64,000 nucleotides of DNA from NCBI RefSeq assembly GCF_947179165.1, contig NC_077241.1:29029746-29093745 (forward strand), given 5' to 3'. The notes beneath the pieces were generated by a model. That model ran no database searches. It saw nothing but the letters and a program-made list of their open reading frames with translations, and was not told the origin of the DNA. Source of the stretch: Solanum dulcamara. Its lineage: Eukaryota; Streptophyta; Magnoliopsida; Solanales; Solanaceae. Shown here in pieces: positions 1 to 12,424 of this stretch (its first letter is position 1; every line of letters starts with the position of its first letter). The translations under genes were made by a program, and so were the position numbers.

Positions 1-650
1 TGTGAAGTTATCTCCTTTCTCTTGACATGTTTTGGCATAAGTATGCGGATCTACCCTTCTTTCCTCTTGATATGTCTTTGACATAAGTATGGTGCTATGA
101 TGGTAAGGTAATGCAATAATAAGGTTATGATACCGAGCCCATGATGGGCCGGGTATGATATATGTAAATGATGACTCCTTGAGGAAAAGTAGAGGCTAGG
201 TAAAGCTTATTCTTTCTATTCCTTTGGCATGTCCTAATTGTAAGTAAAATGTGATACGAGCTCTGGGGTAACTCCACTTTTAAGTCCTAAATGTAATCTG
301 TATTTCTTATTAACTTCAGATGTCAATCTCTTGTAGTAAGTTGAACTACTTTCCTTGAACTCCATAGGTTGAGAAGTGCTGGATGCACAAGCTCCTAGTC
401 CTATGGACTATGTGACGACGGGTATCCCTGATTCTATGAACTGTTAGTATTACTTTAGTAAATGTCTAGGGTCCCCGAGATCCTAAGTGATATAATCCTC
501 AATGGCATTTAGAAGACACTCGATATTGCTACACTACTATTCTGGTCCTCAGACAATAGCTTAATATTCTTACATTGTCAAGTCTCTGATAATGATTTAG
601 ATTATATATGGTTACTCACTACTTTATTCGTGTTTACTATAATACATATT

Positions 651-840
651 CCACCGAGTCCTGGGCCGGCTATAATATAATTATTATTATATGGTATATG
701 ATGATTATGACACCGAGTCCCATAAAGGGCTGGGTATGGTATATGATGATATGATGACATCGAGTCCCCTAAAGGGCCGGGTACGGTATATGATAATGTG
801 ATGACACCGAGTTCCATAAAAGGCTGGGTATGGTATATGT
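651..840 (+). repeat. Tandem repeat, about 47-bp units, inside LTR
   Basis: Units begin CACCGAGTCC and continue with a GGGC(T/C)GGGTA(T/C)GGTATATGAT block. Starts at about 652, 711, 758 and 805 give a period of 47 bp for the last three; the first unit is longer. The same CACCGAGTCC...GGGCCGG motif recurs as single or diverged units in every other LTR, so this is a local expansion of an LTR motif. Confidence 0.8.
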
Positions 841-854
841 ATGCAATATTATTA

Positions 855-957
855 TATGATATATGGATCAGACCGAACGTTCCTTGGCATTACTATATGA
901 TATGTGGATCAGACCGAACGTTCCTCGGCATTACCATATGATATATGGATCAGACCG
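855..957 (+). repeat. Tandem repeat, 41-bp units
   Basis: GGATCAGACCGA recurs at 865, 906 and 947, exactly 41 bp apart, with the linking TCC(T/C)(T/C)GGCATTAC(T/C)ATATG segment in the two full units. I do not see this expansion in the other LTRs of the window. Confidence 0.8.
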
Positions 958-1362
958 AGGGGCTGCATTCATTCTCGCAAGTACAGATACACACTTTGGA
1001 GATCCATCAGCGTAGGAGTTCTACTCAGCAGTTCAGAAGCACTCTATTATGCCGGAGCCTAGTTTTGGTATTAACCCTTGATGTATATATTTATTTGTTC
1101 ACGGGTACGATGGGGGCCCTGTCCCACCTTATGTCACTGTTCTTACTCTTAGAGGTCTGTGGACATGTATGTGGGTTGTATATAGGTTGTATATGCGTGT
1201 ATGTACAGTAGTGCCTATGATAATCCTCGCTGGCTTATATGTTATCCTGCCTGTTGATGTGCTATAACTTAAATAAGGGACAAATTTACTTACAGATAGC
1301 AGGGATATATGTGAGTGCCCAGTTTGGGCACCCGTCATGGCCTACAGGGTTGGTTCGTGACA

Positions 1363-1727
1363 TTTTGAGTTGGATAGCTTGACTGATCTCGCCTTTTCTC
1401 TATCACCGACTCACCGATCCATTCGGTGAGCCTCAACTTCAATCTTTTTCCCTGCAACCCCTATTTGAAATTATGAATGGTTTTTTACTAATCCTTCGCA
1501 AAATTTTCTCTTGTTGTGTATATCTAGTGTGAAGGTATGGCTTGGACAAACATCCAGTGCGCTGCCTTATTGATGAACTTGGCTACCTATCTCGCAAAGG
1601 GTCGAAAGGCATTAGTTTAAATGAGCATATAGAATGTCGATGAACTGCTCAACACCCACCATAATATGTGAGTGAAAAAGACAAAGGCAAAGGCAAAGGG
1701 AAGCGACAAGTATTTGAAGAGTCAAAC
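1363..1727. other. Spacer not assignable to the LTR family
   Basis: This is the only stretch of more than 300 bp that I cannot align to an LTR or element interior. It has a perfect inverted repeat, CTCACCGA at 1410-1417 and TCGGTGAG at 1423-1430 with a 5-nt loop. It ends with a purine-rich AAAGGCAAAGGCAAAGGG run at about 1683-1700. No open frame of useful length and no recognisable product. It may be pre-insertion host DNA or an unrelated old transposon. Confidence 0.5.
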
Positions 1728-2124
1728 TATTACACCCCGTACTTTTGTACCTTGGAAGGTTCTTAAGCTTCTTAATCTTCTAAAGTATCTTGAAAGGTTC
1801 TTAAGTTTTTAGAAGGATTCTTAAGTTTCTTAAAGCTTCTCAAGCTTCTTAGAAGTTACCATGGGATACGGATAGACCATAACGCTATCAAACAATTCTA
1901 AGGAAGGGAGAATGTGACACCTCATGATAGGGAATATTGGAATTAGCATTGTAAGAATCCAAAAAAAGTTGGAGACCAAATAATGAGTCGTAGAATCGAC
2001 TTACATACCTAAGATACCAACTTGGAAATATTACATACTTAAGCTACTTGAGTACATACCAAGCTTACGTAGCAAAGATTGCATAGGTTCATAAAGTAAG
2101 ACGAGATTATGAACCCGACGAGGA

Positions 2125-2365
2125 AAAGAGAGTGACACGTGGAAGCATGAAAGAGTGCCACATGGCAGCAAGGGAGAGTGGCACGTAGCAGAAATTGGAG
2201 CAAGGGGGTGGACCCCACCTTCCATGTGGCATCCTATGGTAGGAGGAAGGGATGTGTTTGCCCAATGAGGGCTTGACACATGTCACCACTTAGGGCTTGA
2301 CATGTGTCACCACTTAGGGGTTGACACGTGTCACCCCCTAAAGTAGACTATATATATATATGTTA
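2125..2365 (+). promoter_or_regulatory. Putative U3 promoter of S LTR: G-box cluster plus TATA box
   Basis: CACGTG cores lie at 2136-2141 and 2325-2330. Between 2267 and 2340 a unit of about 28 bp, TTGACA(C/T)(A/G)TGTCACC plus spacer, is repeated three times; the last is palindromic TGACACGTGTCA. A TATATATATATA run at 2348-2361 follows about 20 bp later. Palindromic CACGTG sites upstream of a TATA box are typical bZIP/bHLH targets in plant promoters. That this one works as such is inferred. Confidence 0.6.
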
Positions 2366-3758
2366 TGACTCATTCTTAACCATAAGAAAGTCATTTATCT
2401 TCCTAGTTCAAGAGACTTCTAGAGAAAGAAAGAAGAGAAGAAAACTCTAGAGCTAGAAAGAGAGTAGGTTCAGCAAAGGAGAAAGAAAGGCAAGCCTCTG
2501 ATTTTGTTTCGTAAATTAATTATCTAGGATATAACACGATGTTATGAAGATTTTAGTAATGTAAATTTATGGTTTGGAGCAGCACCAAAACATTAGCAAG
2601 AAGCCATAAAGTTTTAGTTGCGCTAAAGGAACTTCCGAGGCAAGTTTTGGCAATTTTGGTGAGTTTCGAGAAAGGTAAGGTTTTTCCTTTTAAATTGGAG
2701 TTTATGATGATGTTATAAGGTATATTACATGTCCTAAATAAGGTTTGAAGTGGAAAATTTTCAAAAGGATGCTTGACGTTACAAACAAACAAAATTGAAG
2801 TCGTCATAGCTAAATCAAAGTCTCGTAGGGTGTTGTGATTGTGGGCCACAGTTGTAGTTGGTGTGGTTGTATGTTTCAGGGATGTAAAGGGTTCTAAAAA
2901 GTGTGTGGGTGCTTCTGGTTTCATCCACACGACTCCTCATTTAGTATGGTTAACGGTTTTACGAAATAAAGGTTAAAAACTCTATTTTAGTATCGTAGTT
3001 TTGATCTAGTTGTTTGGAGTTGTATTGAGTAATGTTGAAGTGATTTATTTATATATATTCTACTGGTTGTTGTTTTTGGTATGGTTGTTGACATTTTGAC
3101 CGAGTGAAATCTCGGGGATGTTGAAGTTATAGGGGACATACTACCTAATTTTAGGTAACTTTGGAACTAGTAACAAACTAGTCGAGGGTATTGGATAAGG
3201 AAATGATTCCTATGGGTACTTGGTTGTAGAGTTGGAAATCAAAAAGCGAAAGGTCATTAACCTCAGTATTACTCTCATATTATTAGGTCAAGGAGGTAAC
3301 GAGGCGAGCTGGATTACAGTTAATCCACAAAAGGTATGTGAAGCTTACCCTTTCTTTTCTTTTGGCATGTCTAAGCCTTAAGTTATATATATACAAAATT
3401 TGGGAGTCATTCCATTCATAAAGCATTGAGTAGGAGTCAAGACCCTTTTCACTTCTGGATGTTAGAACTCCTCCAATAAGTGGAGTCCTCGCCTTTCAAG
3501 TCTTTTGTAGGATGATAAGTAGTACATATAAGGCTTGCCTATTTCTCTCTTTGAAAGGGGCTTAAGGTAAGGGAAATGATGTCTGATATGAGTTTAGGGA
3601 TAATTCCTTTAGAGGTTCCGGACATAATGCATGACTCGTAGTCACCTCTGAATACTAAGGGTCCTAAAGTAGTTAGATTACTACTCCCGAGCCACATATA
3701 TGTTGAATAGTAAGTGAAAATATAAGCTCCTATTCTGAAAGGCTCTGAGAGGATAAAT

Positions 3759-3845
3759 GTCTCTGATTACATAAGTTGTATCTCTGATTGCATAGGCTAT
3801 GTGTCTGATTGCATAAATTGTGTCTTTGATTGCATAAACTATGTG
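3759..3845 (+). repeat. Short tandem repeat (about 21-23 bp units) in LTR
   Basis: Four to five diverged units of TCTCTGATTGCATAA plus 6-8 bp. The same array appears in N1 (about 33052-33155) and N2 (about 48941-49025), so it belongs to the LTR design. Confidence 0.75.
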
Positions 3846-5162
3846 GCATTATCTTGGTACACGCCTGTGGTTCTTGTGGCCTTAATTGATGAAATCCTTA
3901 ATAACATCTAAAGGGTACCTCGGAGAATTACTTCCCTAGTCTTCAAGTGATAGTTCACTTGACTATTTCATAGAGTCTCAAGAGATGACCTAGTTGCATA
4001 TTGTTTCTCACTACTCTACTCGTGCATACGGTAACCCTTCTTTCACCAAGTCCCATAATGGGCTGGGAACGTTATCGTGCACAGCTTTATTACTCCTTCA
4101 TTGAGTCCCGGTCTAGCTATATATATGTATGTATGAAGTATACGATAATGAAATGCCGTATACGATGAAGTTGAAGTATACGATGATGCTGTATATGATA
4201 AAGTATTCACCGAGTCCCAGGCTGGATATATATATATGATAATATGATAAAGGGGCCCGGTGCGGTACGTTATATACACTACTCTTTCACTAAGTCCCTC
4301 ACTAAAGGGCTGGATACTTACGTAGGCATGTATATGAAAATATAGGGATACACTTGTGACCCCAATCCCCACAGTGTACCGGATGTACTATGATTACATA
4401 TATGATAAGATTATGTCATATACGATGATATGATGCCATATACGATGACATGATGAAATAATATACATGATGAGAGGGGATGATGATATGGTCATATGGT
4501 AATATGATGAAATAGTTATGATACCGAGTTCTTTAGTGAGCGGGGCACAGCGTATGATGATGTATATGACTACGTGTCCTAAGGTGTAGGTACATTAATT
4601 TGTTAATTGTTACACTTGTCCCTTGCATCCTTATTTCAGTTATGGTCTCAGCTATGATGTGTTCTGTTTTACACACTCAGTACATATATCATACTGACCT
4701 TCCTTTCTTCGGGGAGGGGGGGCTACGTTTCATGCCTGCTGGTATAGGTATCTACTTTGGAGATCCGCCAACTTAGGACTCCCACTCAGCTATGTCGGAA
4801 GTGCTCCACTATTCTGGAGCCTAACTTTTGGTGCTGATCATATAATGTATATAGTTGTTTATTCAGGGGTACGGCGGGGGCCCTGTTCCGCCATATGTCA
4901 CTGTTAATATTCTTAGAGGTCTATAGACATATATAGGTGGGTTGTTTATGAGTTTGATTCAGTTGTGCCTATATGGCATATTATAAATATTATTATGTTA
5001 AGACAGCCTTGTTGGCCCTTGCATGACCTGGTGCAAATGAAAGAGGCTATATGCAGATAAATTTGCTATCACCCTCTGGATTCTTATGTCTATAGTTGAG
5101 ATTTATCTATATGGGGGTCCAGGTCGAACCCCAGTTACGGCCTATAGAGTTGGGTCGTGATA

Positions 5163-5222
5163 GATGTGGTATTAGAGCGATCCTTCCTCGGAATATCTAC
5201 AGACCTTGTCTAGTAGAGTCTT
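5163..5222 (+). mobile_element. PBS and interior stub of element S
   Basis: GATG followed by TGGTATTAGAGC, one base off the initiator tRNA-Met complement seen in V and E. The next bases (ACAGACCTTGTCTAGTAGAGTC) match the start of the V and E interiors. The interior is then cut by reverse LTR Q at 5223. No right-hand part of element S was found in the window. Confidence 0.8.
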
Positions 5223-7040
5223 TGTCATGACCCAACCCCGTAGGCCGTGACTGGGGTCCGACTTGGACCCCCTTATGCGTATCTATCAGCTACCCTTAAG
5301 TTGAACCGTGTGTGATGCGGTACTATATAAAAACCCTAGTAGGTCAAAAACTTTTTTTCAGGAACCTGTAGCCTCATTCACCTGTATCATAACAGGAAAG
5401 GGAACACGAGCCAACGAGGCTACCATACCACAAAAACATTTGCAATACGTCATATGAGCACAACTAAAACAAACTTACAAATAACCCACATACATATGTC
5501 TACAGACCTCTAAGAGTAATAACTGCATCATATGGCGGGACAAGGCCCCCGCCGTACCCTTGAATAAATAAATATGTATATTAAATGATCAGTATCAAAA
5601 ATTAGGCTCTAGGATAGTGAAGCACTTTCGACATAGCTGAGAGGAACTCCTAAGCTGACCGATCTCCAAAATGAACATCTGTACCTGCGGGCATGAAACG
5701 CAACCCTCCGGAGAACGGGGGATCAGTACGACATATATACTGAATATATAAAGCATAACATATCATAACCGGAATAACAACTAAAATGGGGATACAGAAA
5801 ACATGTATAACAGTTAACAGATTACTGTACCTGCAGCTTAAGACATGCGTTCATATACCTTATCATACCCTATACCCGGCCCTCTAGTGAACTCGGTATC
5901 ATAAGCATTTCATCATAATCATGCCCGGCCCTTCATGGGATGCGGTGAATTTATCATGCCCAGCCCTTCATGGGATGCGGTGAATTTATCATGCCCGGTC
6001 CTTCATGGAATGCGGTGAGTTTATCATGCCCGGCCCTTCATGGGAGGTGTTGAGTTTATCATGCCCGACCCTTCATGGGACGCGGTGAGTGACGTATTAA
6101 CAACCTACACGAGTAAAGTAATGAGGAACCATATGCAATTAGTTCATCCTCTGAGATTCGGTATAACAATCGTCATGGATTATCATTTGAGGATCAAAAC
6201 TATCATCGTCTCATGTATCCTCTAACTTCCAGTAGGGGCCACATCGACGGAGTCTCAAGAGTCCTAGGCTTTTATTAAGGTAATACCAAACGGCTTATGT
6301 AATCAGAGACAATTGTAATTATAGAGTTCTTAGGCATGGGAGCTCATACATTCAATTAGTATTCATTATATAGGGACTCGAGTGTAGCAGTTCAACTACT
6401 TCAAGAACTTTGATATTAAGAAATGAATAGGAGTTATAGTTCATACTTCCCATGCATCAGGTTACTATTTCCTGTATAGAAGGCTTGAGGGTGATAGCTC
6501 AGCTACCTTAAGAGCCTTAGCATTTAGAAGTGAACATGAGTCAATAGGCTCTACATATATTACCTTTTATCCTATAGAAGCCTTAAAAAGGCAATAGCTC
6601 AACTATTACAGGAGTTCTACCATTACGAAGTGGATAAGAATTATGGACTGTACTCGGAGCTTTACGAAGGGAACTATCCCCAAGTTCCATATACAAACCA
6701 TTCACAACCTATATATAAGACATGCCAAAATAAAGAAGAATAGCTTTACCTACTTATGCCAAAACATGACAAGAGAAGGAATAAAGTTTACATACTTATT
6801 CCAAAAACATGCCAAAAGAAAGCTTCACATACCTGTTATGGGTTAGTCTTTGTCCCGATTGCCTTGTCGTCCCGTGAACCTAGGTAACATGAAATCAATA
6901 TGAAAATCAACCTCTTTAGACCTTTCAGCATCTTACATTACTTAAGAGTATTCATAAACCCCATTCCCTCGCTCGCCTTCTCGACTAGTTCCTTAACTAG
7001 TTAAGGCGTTAATGAAAATTGGATAACACCTCCCCTATAT
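5223..7040 (-). mobile_element. Reverse LTR Q, first segment
   Basis: Begins TGTCATGACCC, the reverse complement of the LTR terminus, and runs through the reversed end module, a 35-bp tandem array and the reversed middle part, up to the ACACCTCCCCTATA block. There it switches abruptly to forward LTR sequence. Further segments are 7642-8272 and 17163-17482. No target-site duplication is visible between the left flank (GTCTT) and the right flank (ATAAA), so deletions probably followed. Confidence 0.8.
5921..6095. repeat. 35-bp minisatellite inside LTR Q, five units
   Basis: Units start ATGCCCGGCCCTTCATGG at 5921, 5956, 5991, 6026 and 6061, exactly 35 bp apart, and include TGCGGTGAATTTATC. LTR T has a longer version (54573-54930). 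The repeats are contiguous with no unique spacers, so this is not a CRISPR array. Confidence 0.9.
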
Positions 7041-7641
7041 TCTGATTTGACATTTTATCCCCTGTTTCTCTACTTCAGATATGCTTCCAGTTGTATCATG
7101 TTATGTTTTACATACTCAGCACATATGTCGTACTGACCCCCTTTCTTCGGGGGGCTGAGTTTCATGCCTGTAGGTAGTGGTATAGGTTTTGGGAGTCCGT
7201 CAGCTTAGGATTCAATTCAGCTCAGTTGGAAGAGGCTCCATTGTATCAAAGCCTAGTTATTTATACGGACCATGGATGTGTAAAATTATTGTGTCTATTT
7301 AGGGGTATGGCGGGGGCCCTGTCCCGCCATATGTTGTCGTTAATATTTTTAGAGGTCTGCAGACAAGTATATGTGGGTTGTGTATGTCAGTTTGATTCAG
7401 CTAGGTCTACATGATATATGATATATGTTATTATGTTATGGCAGCCTTGCCATCTTGCGTGCCCTATCATGTTGTGATACAAACGAAGAGGGCTACAAGT
7501 TTATGAAAATATTATCGCCCAGTGTGACTCTGTTACATGACATTGTTTTATTTACAATTCAATTTGACCACAGTTGATAGCTAGGTACGCGGGGGGTCCA
7601 GGTCGGACCCCAGTCACGGCCTATGGGGTTTGGTTGTGACA
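7041..7641 (+). mobile_element. Truncated forward LTR (last 0.6 kb) inside Q
   Basis: Forward sequence from the TTTATCCCCTG block through the end module to GGTTGTGACA at 7641. The rest of an LTR is absent on the left, and about 350-400 bp of Q is missing across this point when compared with T and Y. This therefore looks like a replacement or deletion-repair event, not a clean insertion. Confidence 0.75.
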
Positions 7642-8272
7642 ATATATAAGGTGTATAATACACTTCATAAGAATCCCATAAAGTCCAAATTGAAAGGAGA
7701 AACCTTACCTTAACTGAAATTGGCTAAAACTCGCCAAAACTCGCCTCGGAACTTCTCTAAATGTGCTGAAATTGCGTGGACTGCTTGTTATCCATTTGGT
7801 GCTGCTCCAAACCATATATTTCTACTATTAATACCCTCATATCATCTGGTATACCCTAGATAATTAATTCACAGAATAAAATCGGAAAACCTACCTTTTT
7901 CCTCCCTTGGCCGCCACCCTTTTCTCTTAGCTTTAGGGTTCCTTTTCTTTTCTTTTTTGCTGAAGTTTTTTTGGATAAGAAATGACTTAAGAGTCAAAAA
8001 ATAATATATGTAGGCTTCCCTAGGAGGTGCCATGTGGCAGCCCCATAGGGTGCCATGTGTCCATCCCCTATTGGGCCACATATCCGTGTCATGCCCCCTA
8101 GGCTGAAATGTGTCTTTAGAGAGGCCCACCCCCAAGTAGGTGGGTCACCTTCTGCCACATGGCGCCATCCTATGCTGCAATGTGGCACCTTCCTATGCTG
8201 CCATGTGGCACTTTCCCATGCTGCCACGTGGTGCCTCCTCTTGCTACCACGTGTCATTCTCCCCTCTTCTGC
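7642..8272 (-). mobile_element. Reverse LTR Q, second segment
   Basis: Resumes reverse LTR sequence at the AAGTCCAAATT...GGAGAAACCTTACCTT block, continues through a TTAATTCAC leader block and into the promoter region with repeated TGCCA(C/T)(A/G)TGG motifs. It is interrupted at 8273 by complete element Z. Confidence 0.8.
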
Positions 8273-11200
8273 TATCACGATCCAACCCCGTAGGCCACGA
8301 CTGGGGTTCGACCTAGACCCCCATATACCTATCTGTCGACTATAGTCAAATTGGACTACGTATAACATGATACTGCTCATAAAAGACTCAATAGGTCAAA
8401 ACTTTTTCATTTCATTTAGCCTTCTAGATATAGGAACCAAACACAAGAACCTAGTGGGTGATAAAATATTCATACACGTGTAGCCTCTTTCATTTGCATC
8501 ATGTCATGAAAGGGAAAGCCAGTCGGCAAGGCTTCCACAACATAATAGCTTTTACAACATATCGCATAGGAATAACCGAAATAAACTCCTAAAAAACCCA
8601 CACACATATGTCTACAGGCCTCTAAGAATAGGAACGACAACATATGGCGGGACATGGCCCCCGCCATACACCTGCATAAACAAATATATACATCGCAGGA
8701 TTAGTACCTAAAAGCTAGGCTCCGAAATAGTGGAGCACTTCAAACATAGCTGAGCGGAAATCCTAAGCTGGCGTATCTCTGAAATGAACATCTGTACCTG
8801 TGGGTATGAAATGCAACCCCCCAGAGAAAGGGGGGTCAGTACGATACATGTACTGAGTATATAAGCATGCATAACTGAGATAACAACTGAAACAGGAATG
8901 CAAGAAACCAAGTATAGCATTTAATAGGGTACTGTACCCGCGTCTCATAAAATAAAGTCATATATACCATTATCACGTACCATATCCAGCCCACTCGGGG
9001 ACTCGGTGTTACAAACATATCATCTATCACGATAGGCATATGCATATTGTTAGCACTATAGAACGTACAACCCAATCCATATATATATATCATAATGCAT
9101 ATACGTGCACGCAAAACTCTGTAACATTTCAAACATCCCTTAGATATCATCATAAAGCATGTTCAAGAGCCCCTAAGTATAGGAGCTTACACATTCCAAC
9201 ACTATTCAACCTATAGGAGGCTCAAGGGTTTCAGTTCAACTACTTCCAGGCCCTTATCATTCAAAAGTGGGTACAAGTCATGAGTTACATCTAGAATCTA
9301 TAAATGGGGCTATATCCAAATCCATCTCCTATAGAACCTTTAGTCTAGTCTTTCTCAAAGCAGGAAAAGACAAGCTTTACATGCACCACTTCCTATCACA
9401 TGGAAGACTTGAAAAGTAATGACTCAACTTGTTATAGGAGTTCTAATTAGTAGGAAGTGAACAAGAGTCTTAACTCATCCTCAGTGTTTTAAGAGTGGAA
9501 TAACTTCAAACTTCATATACACAATACTTACATCTAAGTCGTGCCAAAGGAGAGAAAGAATAACTTTACATACACTACTTCTCAGTATATTGAATACTTG
9601 AGGAATGAAAGCTTAACTACTTTAAGAGTCTTAACATTCAACTGTGAACACGAATTATGAATCATGAACCATGTTCAGAGCTCATGAATAGAGTTACCCC
9701 AAGCTTCATACACATATCACTTGTCACTTAGATCTAACACATGCCCAAAAGAAAGAACAGATAGGCTTTACATATTTATACCAAAACATGCCAAAAGAAA
9801 GAATAGCTTTACATACTTATGCCAAAAACATGCCAAAAGAAAGCTTCACATATCTCTTATGAGTTACTCTTTATCCCGTTCGCCTTATCGTCCTTTGAAC
9901 CTAATAACATGAAAGTAATACAACTATCAACCACTCTTAACTTTCCAGCATCTTAAGTTGCACCTTAGTATTCATGGAACCTATTTCCTTGTTCGTCTCT
10001 TCAACTAGTTCTTTAATTAGTTAAGGCGTTAACGAAAACTGGGCAGCAACTCCCCTATAAACTGCCTTACACGAATTTCCAATTACATCCCTAATCACTA
10101 CATCCAACCAAAAACAACAACCTATAGCATATACATATAAAACATGGCGACATCATGCAACACAAGCTCCAAAGAACTTGCTGAAAATTACGACACAAAA
10201 ATAGGGTTTCTAGTCTTTATTTCGCAAAGCCTTTATTTATACGAAACGAGGGGTTGTGTAGCTGTTAAAAGAAGCATCCATACCCCTTTTAGAACCCATT
10301 TAGGCCCTGAAACAAACCCCCACACACCTGCAGCAGTACACCACAAGCACAACGCTTTACTTCGATGATAATTCAACTATAGCGATTCCAATTTAGTTTT
10401 GTTTCGAACGTCAAGCATCTCTTTGATGTTTTCACATTTCCAGCTACTTAAACTACATATAATTCACTTATTAAAAATACCATAAAATCCAAATTAAGAG
10501 GAGAAACCTTACCTTACCCTAAACTCGTCAAACTCGCCAAAATGATCAAAACGCGAATTCTGGACAGCCTACTATCTTGTATTGTTGGTTAGTTTCGAAG
10601 GGGTAATTGAGGGAAACAGGATTTGTGTCCTCAATGAAAGTTATAGACATGTGTCTTAGGGTCGCATAAAATGTCGAATTAACCCTAAAGCAATTTTGTA
10701 CAAAACGATATGCCCAAAATACCAACAGCAGTCCTTGTAGAATTTCTAAAACAAAATCTGGGCAGCAGCTCCCCCATGCTTCACCACCCTTTTTTGAGCC
10801 GAGAAAAGCAAAAATGGGTTTTAGAGTCTAAATGAAAGTTATATACCTATGAAATATATTTCCAAAACATCTTGAATCACTTGAAACCAAGCCTTACACA
10901 AGGAGTTATACTTGTATTACTAACAACAGTTTAATTCAAAAATGGGTCTGTTCCCTAGCGTTTTCTCTTTAAGCTTCTCTTAGTTTTCCAAGTGTAAAAC
11001 TGAAAATAAGGTTCTGTAGGCATCGTAATATACATATATACACCTCTACATAGTTGAGGAATACCATAGATAATTAATTGACGGAAAAAAAATTAGAGAC
11101 TTACCTCCTTCTAGGTGCTGTCGTAGCTCCTCTCTTCTCCCTCTTAATTTTCTCTCAATTTTTAAGTGTCGCAAAGGATGAACAATGAAGTTCCTAGTCA

Positions 11201-11767
11201 TCCATGCATATATATATATATGCCTTTTTGGAGAGTGACACGTAGCAGCCCCTAAGGGTGACATGTGTCACACCCTTAGGCAGCCACGTCACCTCATGCA
11301 ACCAATCACATGCTGCCACGTGGCGATGTGGGACCCACCTCAAGTAGGTGTGTCACCTACTTGGTCCAAGTAGGTGCATCACCTACTTAGTCAAAGTAGG
11401 TGCATTACCTTCTTGCTTCCGAGTAGGTGCTACGCCTCCTTCTGCCTCTCTCGTGGGTTCGTAATCTCGTCTTACTTTAGGAGCCTATGTAATCCTTGCT
11501 ACGTAAGCTCAATATGTACTCCAGTGGCTTAGTTATGTATGTCATCCAAGTTGGTAGCTTACGTAAGTAAATCGCGTCCTACGACTGTGTTTTTGTCTCC
11601 AATTCATTTCAAATCCTTATAGACCTATTTCCAACCTTCACTCTTAAGAGGCATCACGTCCTCCTTTCTTTAGAGTTATTTAATCATGTTATAGATTATC
11701 TGGGTCACAGGACAACTTTCAAGAAGCTTAGAAGACGTTCCGAAGCATAAAGGTACGGGGTATAACA
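8273..11767 (-). mobile_element. 3' LTR of reverse element Z
   Basis: 3495 bp, from TATCACGATCC (TG mutated to TA) to GGTATAACA. It matches the right LTR at 13675-17162 closely along its length, with clearly more differences than the two LTRs of E, so Z is older. Flanks are TCTGC at 8268-8272 and TCCGC at 17163-17167, a target-site duplication with one change. A polypurine tract follows on the minus strand. Confidence 0.9.
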
Positions 11768-11783
11768 TTCTTTCCCCCTTTAG
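11768..11783 (-). promoter_or_regulatory. Polypurine tract of Z
   Basis: Reads TTCTTTCCCCCTTTAG on the plus strand, so the minus strand has CTAAAGGGGGAAAGAA directly before the 3' LTR. It is preceded (on the minus strand) by GAGGACGAATGTTC, as in the other elements. This tract primes plus-strand DNA synthesis in LTR retrotransposons. Confidence 0.85.
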
Positions 11784-12424
11784 AACATTCGTCCTCGAAT
11801 GTAAACCAAAACCTTTCTCCAGACCTTATACCGATTATATAGAGAGGTCCTCGATCCCATTGTCATAACATATTCTTTCATCGAGCAATCAATATCAGAG
11901 TTCCCAAGGTTAGGATTACCTGTAGGCATAGGGAACAAGTGATATTTCTTTTTCATTTCCTTTTTCCAGTTCTCTTACCACACATCATATTTCACCCTTT
12001 ACACAAACATGTGTAGGAGCTTAAAGTAGCTCAGAAGATGCCTTAGCATCGCCATACTAGTCTGCACGTAAAACTGTATCGTTCCTTACTTCCTTCATCT
12101 AATGTTAAGGCTCCACTATAGCTTTTTTCCTTAGTACTGATTGTACCTTAAAGGTTTTTCTTCAAACCATCTTATACCTTTCCTTAATGTATTCAAGTAT
12201 GGCAGTTACATGGCTACTACCGACTTCTTTTATCAAGTAATCACCTAGTTTTACTCTTGGCATACCTCCATTCGTAGGTTGCATCAATTCTTTTATAAAG
12301 CTACATCCTCTATCCCAAAGGGTCTTATCATCTTTCACGGTGGAATCACATATCCACAATACTTCTTTATACCACAATGTCATGCAAGGCCAACGTATAC
12401 ATACATCCATATCATCTCATATCA

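Larger units (their letters stand above)
1..1362 (+). mobile_element. 3' part of a divergent LTR (subfamily B), left end outside window
   Basis: The fragment ends in GGTTCGTGACA at 1362, the terminus used by all LTRs here, and carries the shared end module (a GGGGGCCCTGTCCC block near 1110-1130 and an AGAGGTCTGTGGACATG block near 1150). It differs from the main subfamily in its last hairpin, GTGCCCA-GTT-TGGGCAC at 1315-1331, and in two tandem repeats around 651-957. No primer-binding site follows, so this is a solo LTR, a 3' LTR or a truncated copy. Which one cannot be decided because the left end is missing. Confidence 0.8.
1728..5162 (+). mobile_element. 5' LTR of element S
   Basis: Starts TATTACACCCC (the usual TG mutated to TA) and ends GGTCGTGATA (the usual CA mutated to TA), 3435 bp, followed at once by a primer-binding site. 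In order it contains an AAGCTTCTTA-rich start (1755-1860), a G-box cluster and TATA box near 2130-2360, a transcribed-leader-like section, short tandem repeats, CACCGAGTCC motifs, and the conserved end module from about 4670 with its hairpins. The mutated termini show an old copy. Its interior stops after 60 bp at reverse LTR Q. Confidence 0.9.

Noticed and set aside
2553..2930. 125-codon open frame on the minus strand
   Set aside because: Lies inside LTR S, antisense, with no domain likeness; the same LTR section in other copies is not open in this frame.
4043..4372. 109-codon open frame on the minus strand
   Set aside because: Falls in the low-complexity CACCGAGTCC/ATATGATG zone of the LTR; its Tyr/Ser/Thr-rich composition comes from ATA/TAC repeats.
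5921..6095. Regular 35-bp repeats that could suggest a CRISPR array
   Set aside because: Units are contiguous without unique spacers, and the setting is a plant LTR.
12162..12410. 82-codon open frame on the minus strand, sense to Z
   Set aside because: Correct strand for Z, but no gag or pol likeness, and the aligned T interior (about 58000-58120) does not keep the frame.
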